Below are positions 26,184-34,425 of a stretch of DNA of 64,000 nucleotides, piece after piece (position 1 is the stretch's first letter; every line of letters begins with the position of its first letter). The position numbers and the translations under genes were made by a program. Below the pieces are notes generated by a model. That model saw only the letters and a program-made list of their open reading frames with translations, did no database searches and had not been told where the DNA came from. The DNA is from Streptomyces maremycinicus. GTDB taxonomy: Bacteria > Actinomycetota > Actinomycetes > Streptomycetales > Streptomycetaceae. Location of the stretch: positions 310,001-374,000 of the forward strand of contig NZ_BBYG01000014.1 of the NCBI RefSeq assembly GCF_001184025.1, read 5' to 3'.

Positions 26184-27164
26184 ATGCCCCTCCCTCTCAT
26201 CGCACCGATGCTGGCCACCCCGGGCCGGCTGCCGCCCACCGCCCAGGACGCGCGCTGGGCCTACGAGACCAAGCAGGACGGGCAGCGGGCCCTGGTGTAC
26301 CTCGCCGGAGACGGGAGCCTCACCCTGCGCGCCCGCTCGGGGGAGGACATCACCGGCGCCTATCCCGAGCTGCGGCCGCTGGCCGGGGCGCTGGGCACCG
26401 CGCCGGCCGTGCTGGACGGCGAGATCCTCGCCCTGGACTCCCGGGGACGGGCCGACTTCCAGTTGCTCCAGTCCCGGATGGGGCTGGCCGGGGCGCCGGT
26501 CAAGGCCGCGCGCCTGGCGGCGACGGTACCCGTGCACCTCGTGCTGTTCGACGTGCTGCACCTCGGGGGCCGGTCCCTCCTCCCGCTGTCGTACACCCGG
26601 CGCAGGGCCCGGCTGGAGGCGCTGGAGCTGGAGGGGCCGTTCTGGTCCACGCCGGGTGCCCTGGTCGGACACGGGCGGGAGGCCCTGGAGGCGACCCGCG
26701 CGCACGGTCTGGAGGGGCTGGTCTGCAAGCGTCTGGACTCGGTGTACGAGCCGGGGGTGCGGTCCCGCGCCTGGATCAAGATCCGCAACATGCGGGTCGC
26801 GGACGTCCTGGTCGGGGGCTGGCTGCCGGGCAAGGGACGGCTGACCGGGCTGCCCGGCGCCGTCCTGGTGGGGCAGCGGGCCGCGACCGGACTGCGGTAC
26901 GTCGGCGGGGTGGGCACCGGCTGGAGCGAGGCCGAGCGGGTCGAACTCGCCGCCCTGCTGCGGGCCGCGGCGACCTACGAGTGCCCCTTCGACACCGTGC
27001 CCCAGGCACCGGGCGCGCGGTGGGTGGTGCCCCGGCTGGTCGGGGAGGTCCGGTACAGCACGCGGACCCGGGCGGGGCTGCTGCGTCAGCCGTCCTGGCT
27101 CCGACTGCGGCCGGATCTGACACCCGAGGAGTCGGCGGCGGATCTGCCGGACATTTCCGCCTGA
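26184..27164 (+). CDS. Small ATP-dependent DNA ligase (LigC/LigD ligase-domain type)
   Basis: The 326-residue protein contains the ligase motifs in order: KQDG with nucleophile Lys30 (motif I), LDGEIL (motif III area), FDVLHL, EGLVCKR (motif IV) and WIKIR (motif V), followed by an OB-fold. It therefore seals DNA nicks using ATP. Stand-alone enzymes of this size act in repair and non-homologous end joining with Ku; neither Ku nor a primase or nuclease domain is in the window. The ATG at 26184 is chosen from the start of family similarity; no ribosome binding site is evident. The glutamine in KQDG is within the allowed KxDG pattern. Confidence 0.93.
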   Translation: MPLPLIAPMLATPGRLPPTAQDARWAYETKQDGQRALVYLAGDGSLTLRARSGEDITGAYPELRPLAGALGTAPAVLDGEILALDSRGRADFQLLQSRMGLAGAPVKAARLAATVPVHLVLFDVLHLGGRSLLPLSYTRRRARLEALELEGPFWSTPGALVGHGREALEATRAHGLEGLVCKRLDSVYEPGVRSRAWIKIRNMRVADVLVGGWLPGKGRLTGLPGAVLVGQRAATGLRYVGGVGTGWSEAERVELAALLRAAATYECPFDTVPQAPGARWVVPRLVGEVRYSTRTRAGLLRQPSWLRLRPDLTPEESAADLPDISA

Positions 27165-27318
27165 CCCCGTCCCGGCAGCCAACTATTGGGCTGCGCTTCA
27201 CCACTGATACGCCTGCGACCTCTTGGCGTGGGAGGGAAAACCCGGGAAGCTGAGCTGCTTTTCAACTCCCTCTCCCCACACAGCCGTTCGGCTGCGCCCG
27301 AACCCCGAGGAGGACGCA

Positions 27319-28095
27319 GTGTCGTCATCGAAGTCCAAGGTCCACCGCCGGAGGTGGCTCACCGGGTTCGCCGGTGCCGCCGCGCTCGTCATCGCCTTCC
27401 CCACCGCGGCCTTCGCGGCCCCGCCGACCGCCCTGCCGTCGAACGCCGAAGCCGCCGAACTGACGTATCAGCCCGCGTTCGACTACGACACGGACGGCTG
27501 CTACTCGACCCCGGCCATCGGCCCCGACGGCACGATCAACGGCGGACTGAACCCGACCGGCGCCCTCAACGGCAGCTGCCGGGACGCCTCCGACCTGGAC
27601 AACACCAACAGCTACTCGCGCTACAAGTGCAACAACGGCTGGTGCGCGTACCTGTACGGCCTCTACTTCGAGAAGGACCAGGCCCTGGCGGGCAGCAGCA
27701 TCGGCGGGCACCGGCACGACTGGGAACACGTCGTGATCTGGGTGCAGAACGGCCAGGTCCAGTACGTCTCGACGTCCAACCACGGCTCGTTCACGGTGAC
27801 CGCGGCCTCCGGCGTCCGCTTCGACGGCTCGCACGCCAAGATCGTCTACCACAAGGACGGCATCAGCACGCACTGCTTCCGGCTGGCGAACTCCAACGAC
27901 GAGCCCCCGGAGAACCACAAGGGCACCTGGCAGTACCCGCCGCTGGTCGGATGGAACGGCTACCCGGCGGGTCTGCGGGACAAGTTGAGCGCGTACAACT
28001 TCGGCAGCGCCAACTTCGGTCTGAAGGACGCCAGCTTCGTCAGTCACCTCTCCTCGGCGAAGCCGTCCGGGATCGCCTTCGACCCCGCCGCGTGA
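27319..28095 (+). CDS. Secreted Nep1-like (NPP1 family) protein
   Basis: The 258-residue protein has a signal peptide ending near FPTAAFA and the full NLP heptapeptide GHRHDWE at residues 130-136, followed by HVVIWV. NLPs from plant pathogens are cytolysins that bind plant sphingolipids; the heptapeptide lies in the metal and ligand pocket. The GTG at 27319 follows GAGGAGG. Cysteine pairs (CYST, SCRDA, KCNNGWC, HCFRL) suggest disulfides. It is a single gene; a hairpin follows it. Whether it is toxic or used for colonisation cannot be told. Confidence 0.93.
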   Translation: MSSSKSKVHRRRWLTGFAGAAALVIAFPTAAFAAPPTALPSNAEAAELTYQPAFDYDTDGCYSTPAIGPDGTINGGLNPTGALNGSCRDASDLDNTNSYSRYKCNNGWCAYLYGLYFEKDQALAGSSIGGHRHDWEHVVIWVQNGQVQYVSTSNHGSFTVTAASGVRFDGSHAKIVYHKDGISTHCFRLANSNDEPPENHKGTWQYPPLVGWNGYPAGLRDKLSAYNFGSANFGLKDASFVSHLSSAKPSGIAFDPAA

Positions 28096-28096
28096 T

Positions 28097-28122
28097 CCCC
28101 GGCCGCCGTCCGCGGGCCGGGG
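28097..28122 (+). terminator. Hairpin terminator after the NPP1 gene
   Basis: CCCCGGCC pairs with GGCCGGGG across a 10-base loop, beginning two bases after the stop codon. The 8-base GC stem is modest but well placed. Confidence 0.6.
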
Positions 28123-28175
28123 TGCGCGGCCCCCGACCGTGGACGGCGGCGCACGCACACCCCCATGATGTCCGG

Positions 28176-28370
28176 ATGGATCTTCACGACGAACTGCCGC
28201 CGACCGTGCCGACGAAGGGATCGCTCGCCCTCGCCGAGGATCGTCCCGCCCGCACCGCACGGCCGTCGGGCACCCGGCAGGTCGCCGGACACCCGGTCAC
28301 GCCGTACGCCTTCGCGGGGCCCGAGCGGACCGCGCGGGGCACGGACACGGCCGAGGGGGACGTCAGGTGA
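28176..28370 (+). CDS. Possible 64-residue protein coupled to the acetyltransferase
   Basis: An ATG at 28176 opens a 64-codon frame (MDLHDELPPTVPTKGSLALA, then a Pro/Arg/Thr-rich part) whose stop overlaps the next GTG as GTGA, the coupling used by many pairs here. Third positions are strongly G/C. No family is recognised, and no clear ribosome binding site precedes it. It may be a real coupled gene or chance. Confidence 0.45.
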   Translation: MDLHDELPPTVPTKGSLALAEDRPARTARPSGTRQVAGHPVTPYAFAGPERTARGTDTAEGDVR

Positions 28371-28834
28371 GCGCCGCCGCACGGGTCCGGCACGCCGAGC
28401 GGTCCGATCTGGCGCGGGTCGCCGAACTCGCCGCCCAGCACGCGGAGTACGAACGTGCCGCCCCGCCCGTGCCCGACCTGGCGAAACGGCTCGCCGGGCT
28501 GCTCTTCGACGCCCCGGCGCCCCGGCTGTACTGCCTGGTCGCCGCACTGCCCGACGGCGAGGTCGTCGGCTACGCGACCTGCGCGCCCGAACTCTCCACC
28601 TGGGAGGGCCGTGAGTACCTCCACATGGACTGTCTGTTCCTCACCCCCGGCCATCGCGGACTGGGCCTGGGCGCCCTGCTGATGGGGGCCGTGGCGGCGC
28701 AGGCCCGGAGTCTGGGCATGAGCGAGGTGCAGTGGCAGACGCCCGCCTGGAACGAGGGGGCGATCCGCTTCTACGCCCGGCTCGGCGCCCTCGGCACCGA
28801 CAAACGGCGTTTCGTCCTCGACGTCACGTCCTGA
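28367..28834 (+). CDS. GNAT-family N-acetyltransferase
   Basis: The 155-residue protein has the GNAT order: N-terminal VRHAERSDLARVAEL, the strand VGYATCAPELSTWEGREYLHMDCLFLTPGHRGLGLGALLM (acetyl-CoA motif R/Q-x-x-G-x-G/A seen as RGLGLGALL), then WNEGAIRFYARLGA. It transfers an acetyl group from acetyl-CoA to an amine; the spacing resembles diamine or spermidine acetyltransferases, but the substrate is not determined. The start is GTG, overlapping the possible 64-residue upstream frame. Confidence 0.9.
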   Translation: MSAAARVRHAERSDLARVAELAAQHAEYERAAPPVPDLAKRLAGLLFDAPAPRLYCLVAALPDGEVVGYATCAPELSTWEGREYLHMDCLFLTPGHRGLGLGALLMGAVAAQARSLGMSEVQWQTPAWNEGAIRFYARLGALGTDKRRFVLDVTS

Positions 28835-28961
28835 CAGCGCGAAACAGCGCGAACGCGGCCGCCCGCACGCGTCCGTACGCCCGCGACCCCGCCGCCGACG
28901 GGCCGGCGGCCCGTGGCCGAAAGCCACCAGCGGCACGGGACACGGCCTCCGAGGGTCTATC

Positions 28962-29906
28962 GTGTCCCGCATGTCCGTTCCGGAATTGATCCGTGTCGTC
29001 TCCCGTGACTCGCCCATGGCGCTGGCCCAAGTAGAGCGCGTACGCGCGGAGTTGGCCGCCCTGCACCCCGGTGTCCGTACCGAGGTCGTCCCCGTGAAGA
29101 CGACCGGCGACAAGTGGATGGGCGACCTGTCACAGGTCGAGGGCAAGGGCGCCTTCACCAAGGAGGTCGACGCGGCGTTGCTGGCCGGCGTCGCGGACCT
29201 CGCGGTGCACTGCGTCAAGGACGTGCCGGCGGACCGGCCGCTGCCCGCGGGCACGGTGTTCGCCGCGTTCCTCGAACGGGACGACATCCGGGACGCCCTG
29301 GTGCACCCGGGTGGCCGCACCCTGGACGAGCTCCCGGCCGGGACGCGCATCGGCACCTCCTCGGTGCGCCGGGTCGCCCAGCTCGCCGCCACCCATCCGC
29401 ACCTGGAGTGCGTGCCGTTCCGGGGCAACGCCAACCGGCGGCTGGAGAAGCTGGCGGCCGGCGAGGCGGACGCGCTGCTGCTCGCCGTGTCCGGGCTCGA
29501 GCGCATCGAGCGGCAGGACGTCATCACCGAGGTGCTGTCGCCGGAGACGATGATGCCGCCGATCGGCGCGGGCATCCTCGCCCTCCAGTGCCGCGAGGGC
29601 GACACCGACGTCATCGACGCGGTCAGCGGGCTGGGCGATCCGGCCACCCATCGGGAGGCCACGGCGGAACGCATGTTCCTGCATGTGCTCCAGGGGCACT
29701 GCAACAGCCCGATCGCGGGCTTCGCGCGCGTGGACCGCAGCGGTGAACTGTCCCTGCGTGCCTGCGTGTTCACCCCGGACGGGAAGACCCGGCTGAACGC
29801 CCACGAGTGGGCGGGCCGGCTCGACCCGGCGACGCTCGGCACCTCGGTGGCGGTGTCGCTGCTGCGTCAGGGCGCGCGCGAGATCATCGACGGCATCCCG
29901 CACTGA
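28962..29906 (+). CDS. hemC: Hydroxymethylbilane synthase (porphobilinogen deaminase)
   Basis: The 314-residue protein has HMBS features: VSRDSPMALAQVERVRAEL, KTTGDKW, LAVHCVKDVP carrying the catalytic Asp, GTSSVRRVAQL, FRGNANRRLEKL, and the cofactor-bearing Cys in LQGHCNSPIAGF. It polymerises porphobilinogen for tetrapyrrole synthesis. Several motifs depart from the usual (HSMKD as HCVKD, EGGC as QGHC), and it stands outside a hem cluster, so it may be a divergent second HemC. GAGGG precedes GTG 28962; the ATG at 28971 is an alternative. Confidence 0.9.
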   Translation: MSRMSVPELIRVVSRDSPMALAQVERVRAELAALHPGVRTEVVPVKTTGDKWMGDLSQVEGKGAFTKEVDAALLAGVADLAVHCVKDVPADRPLPAGTVFAAFLERDDIRDALVHPGGRTLDELPAGTRIGTSSVRRVAQLAATHPHLECVPFRGNANRRLEKLAAGEADALLLAVSGLERIERQDVITEVLSPETMMPPIGAGILALQCREGDTDVIDAVSGLGDPATHREATAERMFLHVLQGHCNSPIAGFARVDRSGELSLRACVFTPDGKTRLNAHEWAGRLDPATLGTSVAVSLLRQGAREIIDGIPH

Positions 29907-29942
29907 CGTCGGGCGCGCAGCCGTCTCGGGCGCGCACCGGCG

Positions 29943-30464
29943 TCAGGCGCTGCCCTCTTCGGCCTGGTCCCGCAGGAAGTTGCTGACCTGGTGGGCCAGG
30001 CTGTCGCGGCCCGCACCGGCCGGGGTCCCGCAGGAACCCTCGCCCAGGCCGATGCCGCCCGTCCACAGCCGGCGGTCGGCCCAGTCGTCGTCGACCCGCA
30101 GCTGGATCTGGACGTCCACCTGGGCGAGCGAGGCCTCGGGGCCCGCCGCGTAGAGCACGGCGGTGGCGCGGCGCAGCGGGTAGACGTCGAAGCCCTCGAT
30201 GAACTGCGAGTTGCGCCAGTCGATGAACGCGCTCTCGCCGTCGGGCCCGAGACGTACGTCGATCTGCCCGTCCTCGAGGTGGATCGTGGAGTTGCTGTCG
30301 CCCCGGTTCTCGACGGTCACCCGCAGGCAGAAGTACGTGAGCCCCTCTGCGGCGTCGTCGCGTCCTCTGGGCGGCTCACTCTGCTCCAGGCGGTGGACGC
30401 GGACCCGCAGACCGGCATGCGCGTCGTACTCCTGCCAGTCCCCGACCACGTTCGGCTCGTACAC
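29943..30464 (-). CDS. Conserved hypothetical beta-rich protein
   Basis: The 173-residue protein starts with GTG behind GAGAGG. It lacks a signal peptide and membrane segment. Strand-rich text (LTYFCLRVTVENRGDSNSTIHLEDGQIDVRL, FDVYPLRRATAVLYA, LAQVDVQIQLRVDD) resembles an immunoglobulin-like or DUF4352-like beta sandwich without the lipoprotein start. I do not recognise the family. It converges with hemC. Confidence 0.7.
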   Translation of the reverse strand: MYEPNVVGDWQEYDAHAGLRVRVHRLEQSEPPRGRDDAAEGLTYFCLRVTVENRGDSNSTIHLEDGQIDVRLGPDGESAFIDWRNSQFIEGFDVYPLRRATAVLYAAGPEASLAQVDVQIQLRVDDDWADRRLWTGGIGLGEGSCGTPAGAGRDSLAHQVSNFLRDQAEEGSA

Positions 30465-30703
30465 AGTCCACCTCTCGACTTCTACCGGCTGCTTCCTATC
30501 CGTGCGCCGATCGCACTGTCAAATGAGCAGAATGCGCTGTGGCCAGGGAATTCATCCCTTTTGATCGCTGATCAAGCCGTGCCCAGGCAGAATCCGCCGA
30601 CGGGCCCCGCGGGGGTTCACCCCGGGCGTGCCGTACATCACGTTCCCGCGCAAGATCACCGGGCCGGCCTTCGGCTTCGCGGGGCGACGCCCGCCGGGCC
30701 GGC

Positions 30704-31564
30704 TCAGCGGGCCAGTCGGCCCAGGAGCGAGGAGGCCGCGGCGATGCCGAGCGCGGCGGCCACGATCAGCACCCCGAAGTCGAGGGCGAGATGCGCGGGC
30801 GTGCCGAGGAGCAGCCCCCGCAGCGCGTCCACCTCGTAGCTGAGCGGGTTGACCTTGCTGACTGCCTGGAGCCAGCCCGGCATGATGTCGACCGGGTAGA
30901 GCGCGTTGGAGCCGAAGAACAGCGGCATGGTGATGGCCTGGCCGAAGCCCATGAGGCGGTCGCGGCTGAGGACGATGCCCGCGATGGTCATCGACAGACA
31001 GGAGAAGAAGGCCGAGCCGAGCACGACGATCGCGGCGACGCCGAGCAGTTTCAGCGGGTTCCAGGTCAGGGCGACGCCGAGCAGGGCGGCGATGACGACC
31101 ACGACGACCGCCTGGATCACCGACTTCACCCCGGCCGCGAACGCCTTGCCGGTGATCAGCGCGGAGCGCGGGGTCGGCGTGACGAGCAGTTTGTTGAGCA
31201 CGCCGGCGTCCCGCTCCCAGATGATCTGGATGCCGTAGAAGATGGCGATGAACATCGCGGACTGGGCGATGATGCCGGGCGCGAGGTAGTCGATGTAGGG
31301 GATGCCGCCGGTCGGGATCGCCTTGATGCGGGTGAAGGTCTGGCCGAAGATCAGCAGCCACAGGGCGGGCTGGACCGCCCGGGTGTAGAGCTCGGTGCGG
31401 TCGTGGCGCAGCTTCTGGAGTTCGACGGCGCACAGGGCGGCGACCCGGGCGGGCAGCAGCCGCCAGCCGACGCGGGCCCGGGGCGCCCGCAGCAGCAGGT
31501 CTATGTCCTGCGGACGGGCGCGGTCAGCCGACGCGCTGAGCGGTGCGGCGGGTGCTTCGGACAT
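30704..31564 (-). CDS. ABC-2 type transporter permease
   Basis: The 286-residue protein has six hydrophobic segments in the ABC2 pattern, including RAVQPALWLLIFGQTF, YLAPGIIAQSAMFIAIFYG, VIQAVVVVVIAALLGVAL, LGSAFFSCLSMTIAGIV and a final LIVAAALGIAAASSLL, with FGSNALYPVDIMPGWLQ typical of daunorubicin-resistance permeases. With the overlapping ATPase it should export a drug or other hydrophobic compound. GGAG precedes the ATG at 31564; the start lies 41 bases inside the ATPase gene. Confidence 0.93.
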   Translation of the reverse strand: MSEAPAAPLSASADRARPQDIDLLLRAPRARVGWRLLPARVAALCAVELQKLRHDRTELYTRAVQPALWLLIFGQTFTRIKAIPTGGIPYIDYLAPGIIAQSAMFIAIFYGIQIIWERDAGVLNKLLVTPTPRSALITGKAFAAGVKSVIQAVVVVVIAALLGVALTWNPLKLLGVAAIVVLGSAFFSCLSMTIAGIVLSRDRLMGFGQAITMPLFFGSNALYPVDIMPGWLQAVSKVNPLSYEVDALRGLLLGTPAHLALDFGVLIVAAALGIAAASSLLGRLAR

Positions 31565-32375
31565 CGCGGAAATCTCCTGCCTGCTCGTCGAGGCCGCTGC
31601 CGGCGACCTCCCGGAAGACGTCCTCCAGGGTCGGCAGCGGGGCCGTGGCCGGCGCGCCCTCGGCGCGTCGGCGTTCCCCGAGTCCCTGCCGGAGCTCGGC
31701 GGGGGTGCCGAGGGCGCGGATCCGGCCGCGGTGCATGAGGCCGACCCGGTCGCAGTACTGGTCGGCCTCGTCCATGTAGTGCGTGGTCACCAGGACGGTC
31801 ATGCCGGTGGCCTCGCGCACGGCGGTGATGTGCTCCCAGACACCCGTCCGGGCGATCGGGTCGAGGCCGATCGTCGGCTCGTCGAGGATCAGCAGCCGGG
31901 GCGCGCTGACCAGGGCCTGGGCGAGTTCGAGACGCCGGACCATGCCGCCGGAGTAGGTGCCGGCGAGCCGGTCGGCGGCGTCCGTGAGACCGACGGCGCC
32001 CAGCGCCTGGCCGACGCGTGCGGCGCGCTCGCGCCGGGGCACGTCGAAGACGCGGGCGAACAGCGAGACGTTCTCCCGGCCCGTGAGCCCCGAGTCGGCG
32101 GACAGCTGCTGCGGTACGTAGCCGAGCAGCCGCCGTACGGCCATCCGGTCGCCGGCGGCGTCGTGCCCGAAGACGCGCACCATGCCGGACGGGACGGGCA
32201 GCAGGGTCGTGACGCAGCGGATGGCGGTGGTCTTGCCCGCGCCGTTGGGCCCGAGCAGGCCGAAGACCTCGCCCTCCCGGACGGTCAGATCGAGCCCGTC
32301 GACCGCCTTCGTGTCCCCGAAGGCGTAGGCGAGCCCGGTGCAGGCGACGGCGTCCGCGGTGCTGTCGGTCGTCAT
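31524..32375 (-). CDS. ABC transporter ATPase (DrrA type)
   Basis: The 283-residue protein has Walker A GPNGAGKTT, a Q-loop at VPQQL, signature YSGGM, Walker B LLILDEPT, and the switch histidine in TTHYMDEAD. The C-terminal extension with PTLEDVFREVAG is typical of DrrA-like exporters. It powers the overlapping ABC-2 permease. The ATG at 32375 overlaps the MarR stop (ATGA), so the three genes form one operon. Substrate is unknown. Confidence 0.95.
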   Translation of the reverse strand: MTTDSTADAVACTGLAYAFGDTKAVDGLDLTVREGEVFGLLGPNGAGKTTAIRCVTTLLPVPSGMVRVFGHDAAGDRMAVRRLLGYVPQQLSADSGLTGRENVSLFARVFDVPRRERAARVGQALGAVGLTDAADRLAGTYSGGMVRRLELAQALVSAPRLLILDEPTIGLDPIARTGVWEHITAVREATGMTVLVTTHYMDEADQYCDRVGLMHRGRIRALGTPAELRQGLGERRRAEGAPATAPLPTLEDVFREVAGSGLDEQAGDFRDVRSTRRTAQRVG

Positions 32376-32848
32376 GACTCCTCGGCCTCCTCGTGCCGGG
32401 TGACGGCGAGCGCGCGCAGGGCGGGGAGCGCCGCGCGCAGCGCCTCCCGGTCGGCGGCGTCGAGGCGGGCGAGCTGCCGGCCGACGAGCGCGGCACGCCG
32501 CTCCCGCCATGCCCGCAGCCGGGTCTCGGCCGCCTCGGTGAGCAGCAGCCGGGCGGCGCGGCGGTCGGCGGGATCGGTCTCGCGGACCAGGTAGCCGTCC
32601 TTGACCAGCTGGTTGACGAGGGTGGAGACGGAGTTGCCCGCCAGGTACAGCTCCTTGGCCGCGTCCGAGACGCCGATGCCGGGCCGCGCCTCGACCAGGC
32701 GCAGCAGCTCGACCTCGGCGCCGCGCAGTCGCGGGACGGTCAGACCGGCCCGCAGCCGCCGCCTGAGCAGCCGCTGGACGCCGACGAGCGCGTCGGCGAG
32801 CTCTTCCGGGAACGCCTCGGGGTCCCCTCGTTCCTTCTCCGGATCCAC
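32372..32848 (-). CDS. MarR-family regulator of the ABC exporter operon
   Basis: The 158-residue winged-helix protein has a DNA-binding part IGVSDAAKELYLAGNSVSTLVNQLVKDGYLVR and the wing ETDPADRRAARLLLTEAA. It heads the ABC operon and lies directly downstream of a perfect palindrome (32856-32880), so it very likely represses its own operon until a ligand, probably an exported compound, binds. It starts with GTG eight bases from the palindrome, and no Shine-Dalgarno sequence is clear. Confidence 0.93.
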   Translation of the reverse strand: MDPEKERGDPEAFPEELADALVGVQRLLRRRLRAGLTVPRLRGAEVELLRLVEARPGIGVSDAAKELYLAGNSVSTLVNQLVKDGYLVRETDPADRRAARLLLTEAAETRLRAWRERRAALVGRQLARLDAADREALRAALPALRALAVTRHEEAEES

Positions 32849-32855
32849 GCGGCGA

Positions 32856-32880
32856 GATTACCTCTGTGTCAGAGGTAATC
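32856..32880. promoter_or_regulatory. Perfect 11-base palindromic operator of the MarR/ABC operon
   Basis: GATTACCTCTG and CAGAGGTAATC form a perfect 11-base inverted repeat around a 3-base centre (TGT). It ends eight bases before the MarR start and should cover its promoter or transcription start. The sequence is much more A/T-rich than its surroundings. Confidence 0.88.
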
Positions 32881-32975
32881 CACCCAAGAACCGGTCAAGA
32901 GACCCCCACATGCGCCCCGGAGGCACCCGGAGACAGACGCTAGAGGCATCAAAACGGGAGATAAGCGGAGAAATT

Positions 32976-33001
32976 GTTTCAAGAGGTCTGATAACGGGAA
33001 T
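32976..33001 (+). promoter_or_regulatory. SigB-type promoter candidate upstream of the first sigma gene
   Basis: GTTTC, a 15-base spacer and GGGAAT fit the Streptomyces SigB-family pattern GNNT(N14-16)GGGTA(T/C) with one mismatch. It lies about 140 bases upstream of the sigma gene start, in an A/T-richer stretch, and would allow self- or cross-activation. Confidence 0.5.
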
Positions 33002-33141
33002 CCGAACAACAGTGCTTCGGACAGGAGGCACGTCCGTGGGACCCCGCCGCGCGGCCGGTCCCGGGTGTCCTCCCGTCGTGTCCGGTGCGCGGCTCCCACG
33101 GTGTACGGCCACCGAGCACCCTTCCGAGGAAGGCGCGCGTG

Positions 33142-33933
33142 ATGCGTAGCACCGTCAGAACCAAGCAGCACCCCCACGACGACGCGCCGGACACCGGCGA
33201 GGCCTTCGTGCGGCTCGCCGGTCTGTCCGACGGGCAAGAGCGGCAGGCGCTCAAGGACGAGCTGGTCCGCCTGTGGCTGCCCATGGCCGAACGGATAGCC
33301 GTCCGCTTCCGGGGACGCGGCGAGAACCTCGAGGACCTGTACCAGGTCGCCGCCCTCGGACTCGTCAAGGCCGTCGATCACTACGACCCGGACCGGGGCC
33401 GTGCCTTCGAGGCGTATGCGGTACCGACGATCACCGGTGAGATCAAGCGGCACTTCCGCGACCACATGTGGACGCTGCACGTACCGCGTCGGGTCCAGGA
33501 CCTGCGCAACCGGGTGCGGAACGCCACGAAGGAGCTCTCGCAGACGACTCCGGGACGACCGCCCACCATCGCCGAGATCGCCGTGTACGCGCAGCTGACC
33601 GAGGACGAGGTGCGCACCGGCGCGGAGGCGCTGGAGTGCTTCTCCGCGCTGTCGCTGGAGGCCGAGCTGCCCGGCACCGACGGCTACGCGCTGGAGGACG
33701 CGCTGGGCGACCCCGATCCCGGTTATGACGCCGTCGTCGACCGGGTGGCCGTGGCGCCCTGTCTGCGGGCCCTGCCGGAGCGCGAGCGGACCATCCTCTA
33801 CATGCGGTTCTTCGCGGGCATGACGCAGAGCCGGATCGCGGAACAGCTGGGCATCTCGCAGATGCATGTCTCGCGCCTGCTCAGCGGCTGCTTCGCGCGA
33901 CTGCGCGAGGAGATCGCCGACGAGGCGGACTGA
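33142..33933 (+). CDS. SigB/F/G-family RNA polymerase sigma factor
   Basis: The 263-residue sigma factor has region 2 (RIAVRFRGRGENLEDLYQVAALGLVKAVDHYDPDRG, FEAYAVPTITGEIKRHFRD), region 3 (PPTIAEIAVYAQLTEDEV) and region 4 (LPERERTILYMRFFAGMTQSRIAEQLGISQMHVSRLL). This group is held by RsbW-like anti-sigma factors and released by STAS proteins under stress or in development. GAGGAAGG precedes ATG 33142. Its place near the glg genes recalls the S. coelicolor sigG locus (from memory, unverified). No anti-sigma gene is adjacent, so its partner may be one of the ATPases near 50 kb. Confidence 0.92.
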   Translation: MRSTVRTKQHPHDDAPDTGEAFVRLAGLSDGQERQALKDELVRLWLPMAERIAVRFRGRGENLEDLYQVAALGLVKAVDHYDPDRGRAFEAYAVPTITGEIKRHFRDHMWTLHVPRRVQDLRNRVRNATKELSQTTPGRPPTIAEIAVYAQLTEDEVRTGAEALECFSALSLEAELPGTDGYALEDALGDPDPGYDAVVDRVAVAPCLRALPERERTILYMRFFAGMTQSRIAEQLGISQMHVSRLLSGCFARLREEIADEAD

Positions 33934-33984
33934 CCGCACCGGGCTCGCGGACCGGACGCACGATCCGCAGGCGCGGACCGGCTC

Positions 33985-34320
33985 TCACTCCAACGGCGGT
34001 GCGCCGGGGATCTGGGTGGGGCCGTGCCGGTCCAGAAGGTCCTCGAGTTCCGCGCGGATCTCCTCGGGCATGTCCCCCAGCCGGCCCCAGACGAGGATCA
34101 GTTCGGCGACGTTGCGCAGCTTGATGTTGGTGTGCTGGGAGAGCTCCCTCAGCACGACCCAGCCCTCGTCCGGCGTCATCCGCCCCAGCGCGACCACCAC
34201 GCCGATCGCCTGGTCCACCACGGCGTGGGAGGCGATGGCCTCCTTCAGCTGGTCGATCTCCTCCTGGAGCGCGAAGATCCGGGCCGTTTCGTCGGGTGTT
34301 CCGCGCGGTACTCGTGCCAC
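33985..34320 (-). CDS. ANTAR-domain protein
   Basis: The 111-residue protein has a coiled N-terminal helix (ARIFALQEEIDQLKEAIASH) running into the ANTAR pattern AVVDQAIGVVVALGRMTPDEGWVVLRELSQHTNIKLRNVAE. ANTAR domains bind paired hexanucleotide RNA hairpins to prevent termination. The domain is almost the whole protein, so the signal probably comes through the coiled coil or another subunit. The GTG start at 34320 has no good ribosome binding site. It converges with the sigma gene. Confidence 0.88.
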   Translation of the reverse strand: MARVPRGTPDETARIFALQEEIDQLKEAIASHAVVDQAIGVVVALGRMTPDEGWVVLRELSQHTNIKLRNVAELILVWGRLGDMPEEIRAELEDLLDRHGPTQIPGAPPLE

Positions 34321-34425
34321 CGCTCCATCGTGCCACCGGGTGGCTCGGCAGGCGCCCGGGGCCGTTCCGGCCGGACACTGGTGGCAGCCCCGCCCACCGG
34401 ACGAGAGACCAGGAACCCGAGTGCC

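Noticed and set aside
27165..27318. Riboswitch leader before the NPP1 gene
   Set aside because: The leader is short and I could not fold or match it to a known class such as the cyclic di-AMP riboswitch.
28165..28614. Alternative frame beginning MMSGWIFTTN
   Set aside because: It overlaps the acetyltransferase out of frame and reads as arginine-rich text with no family pattern.
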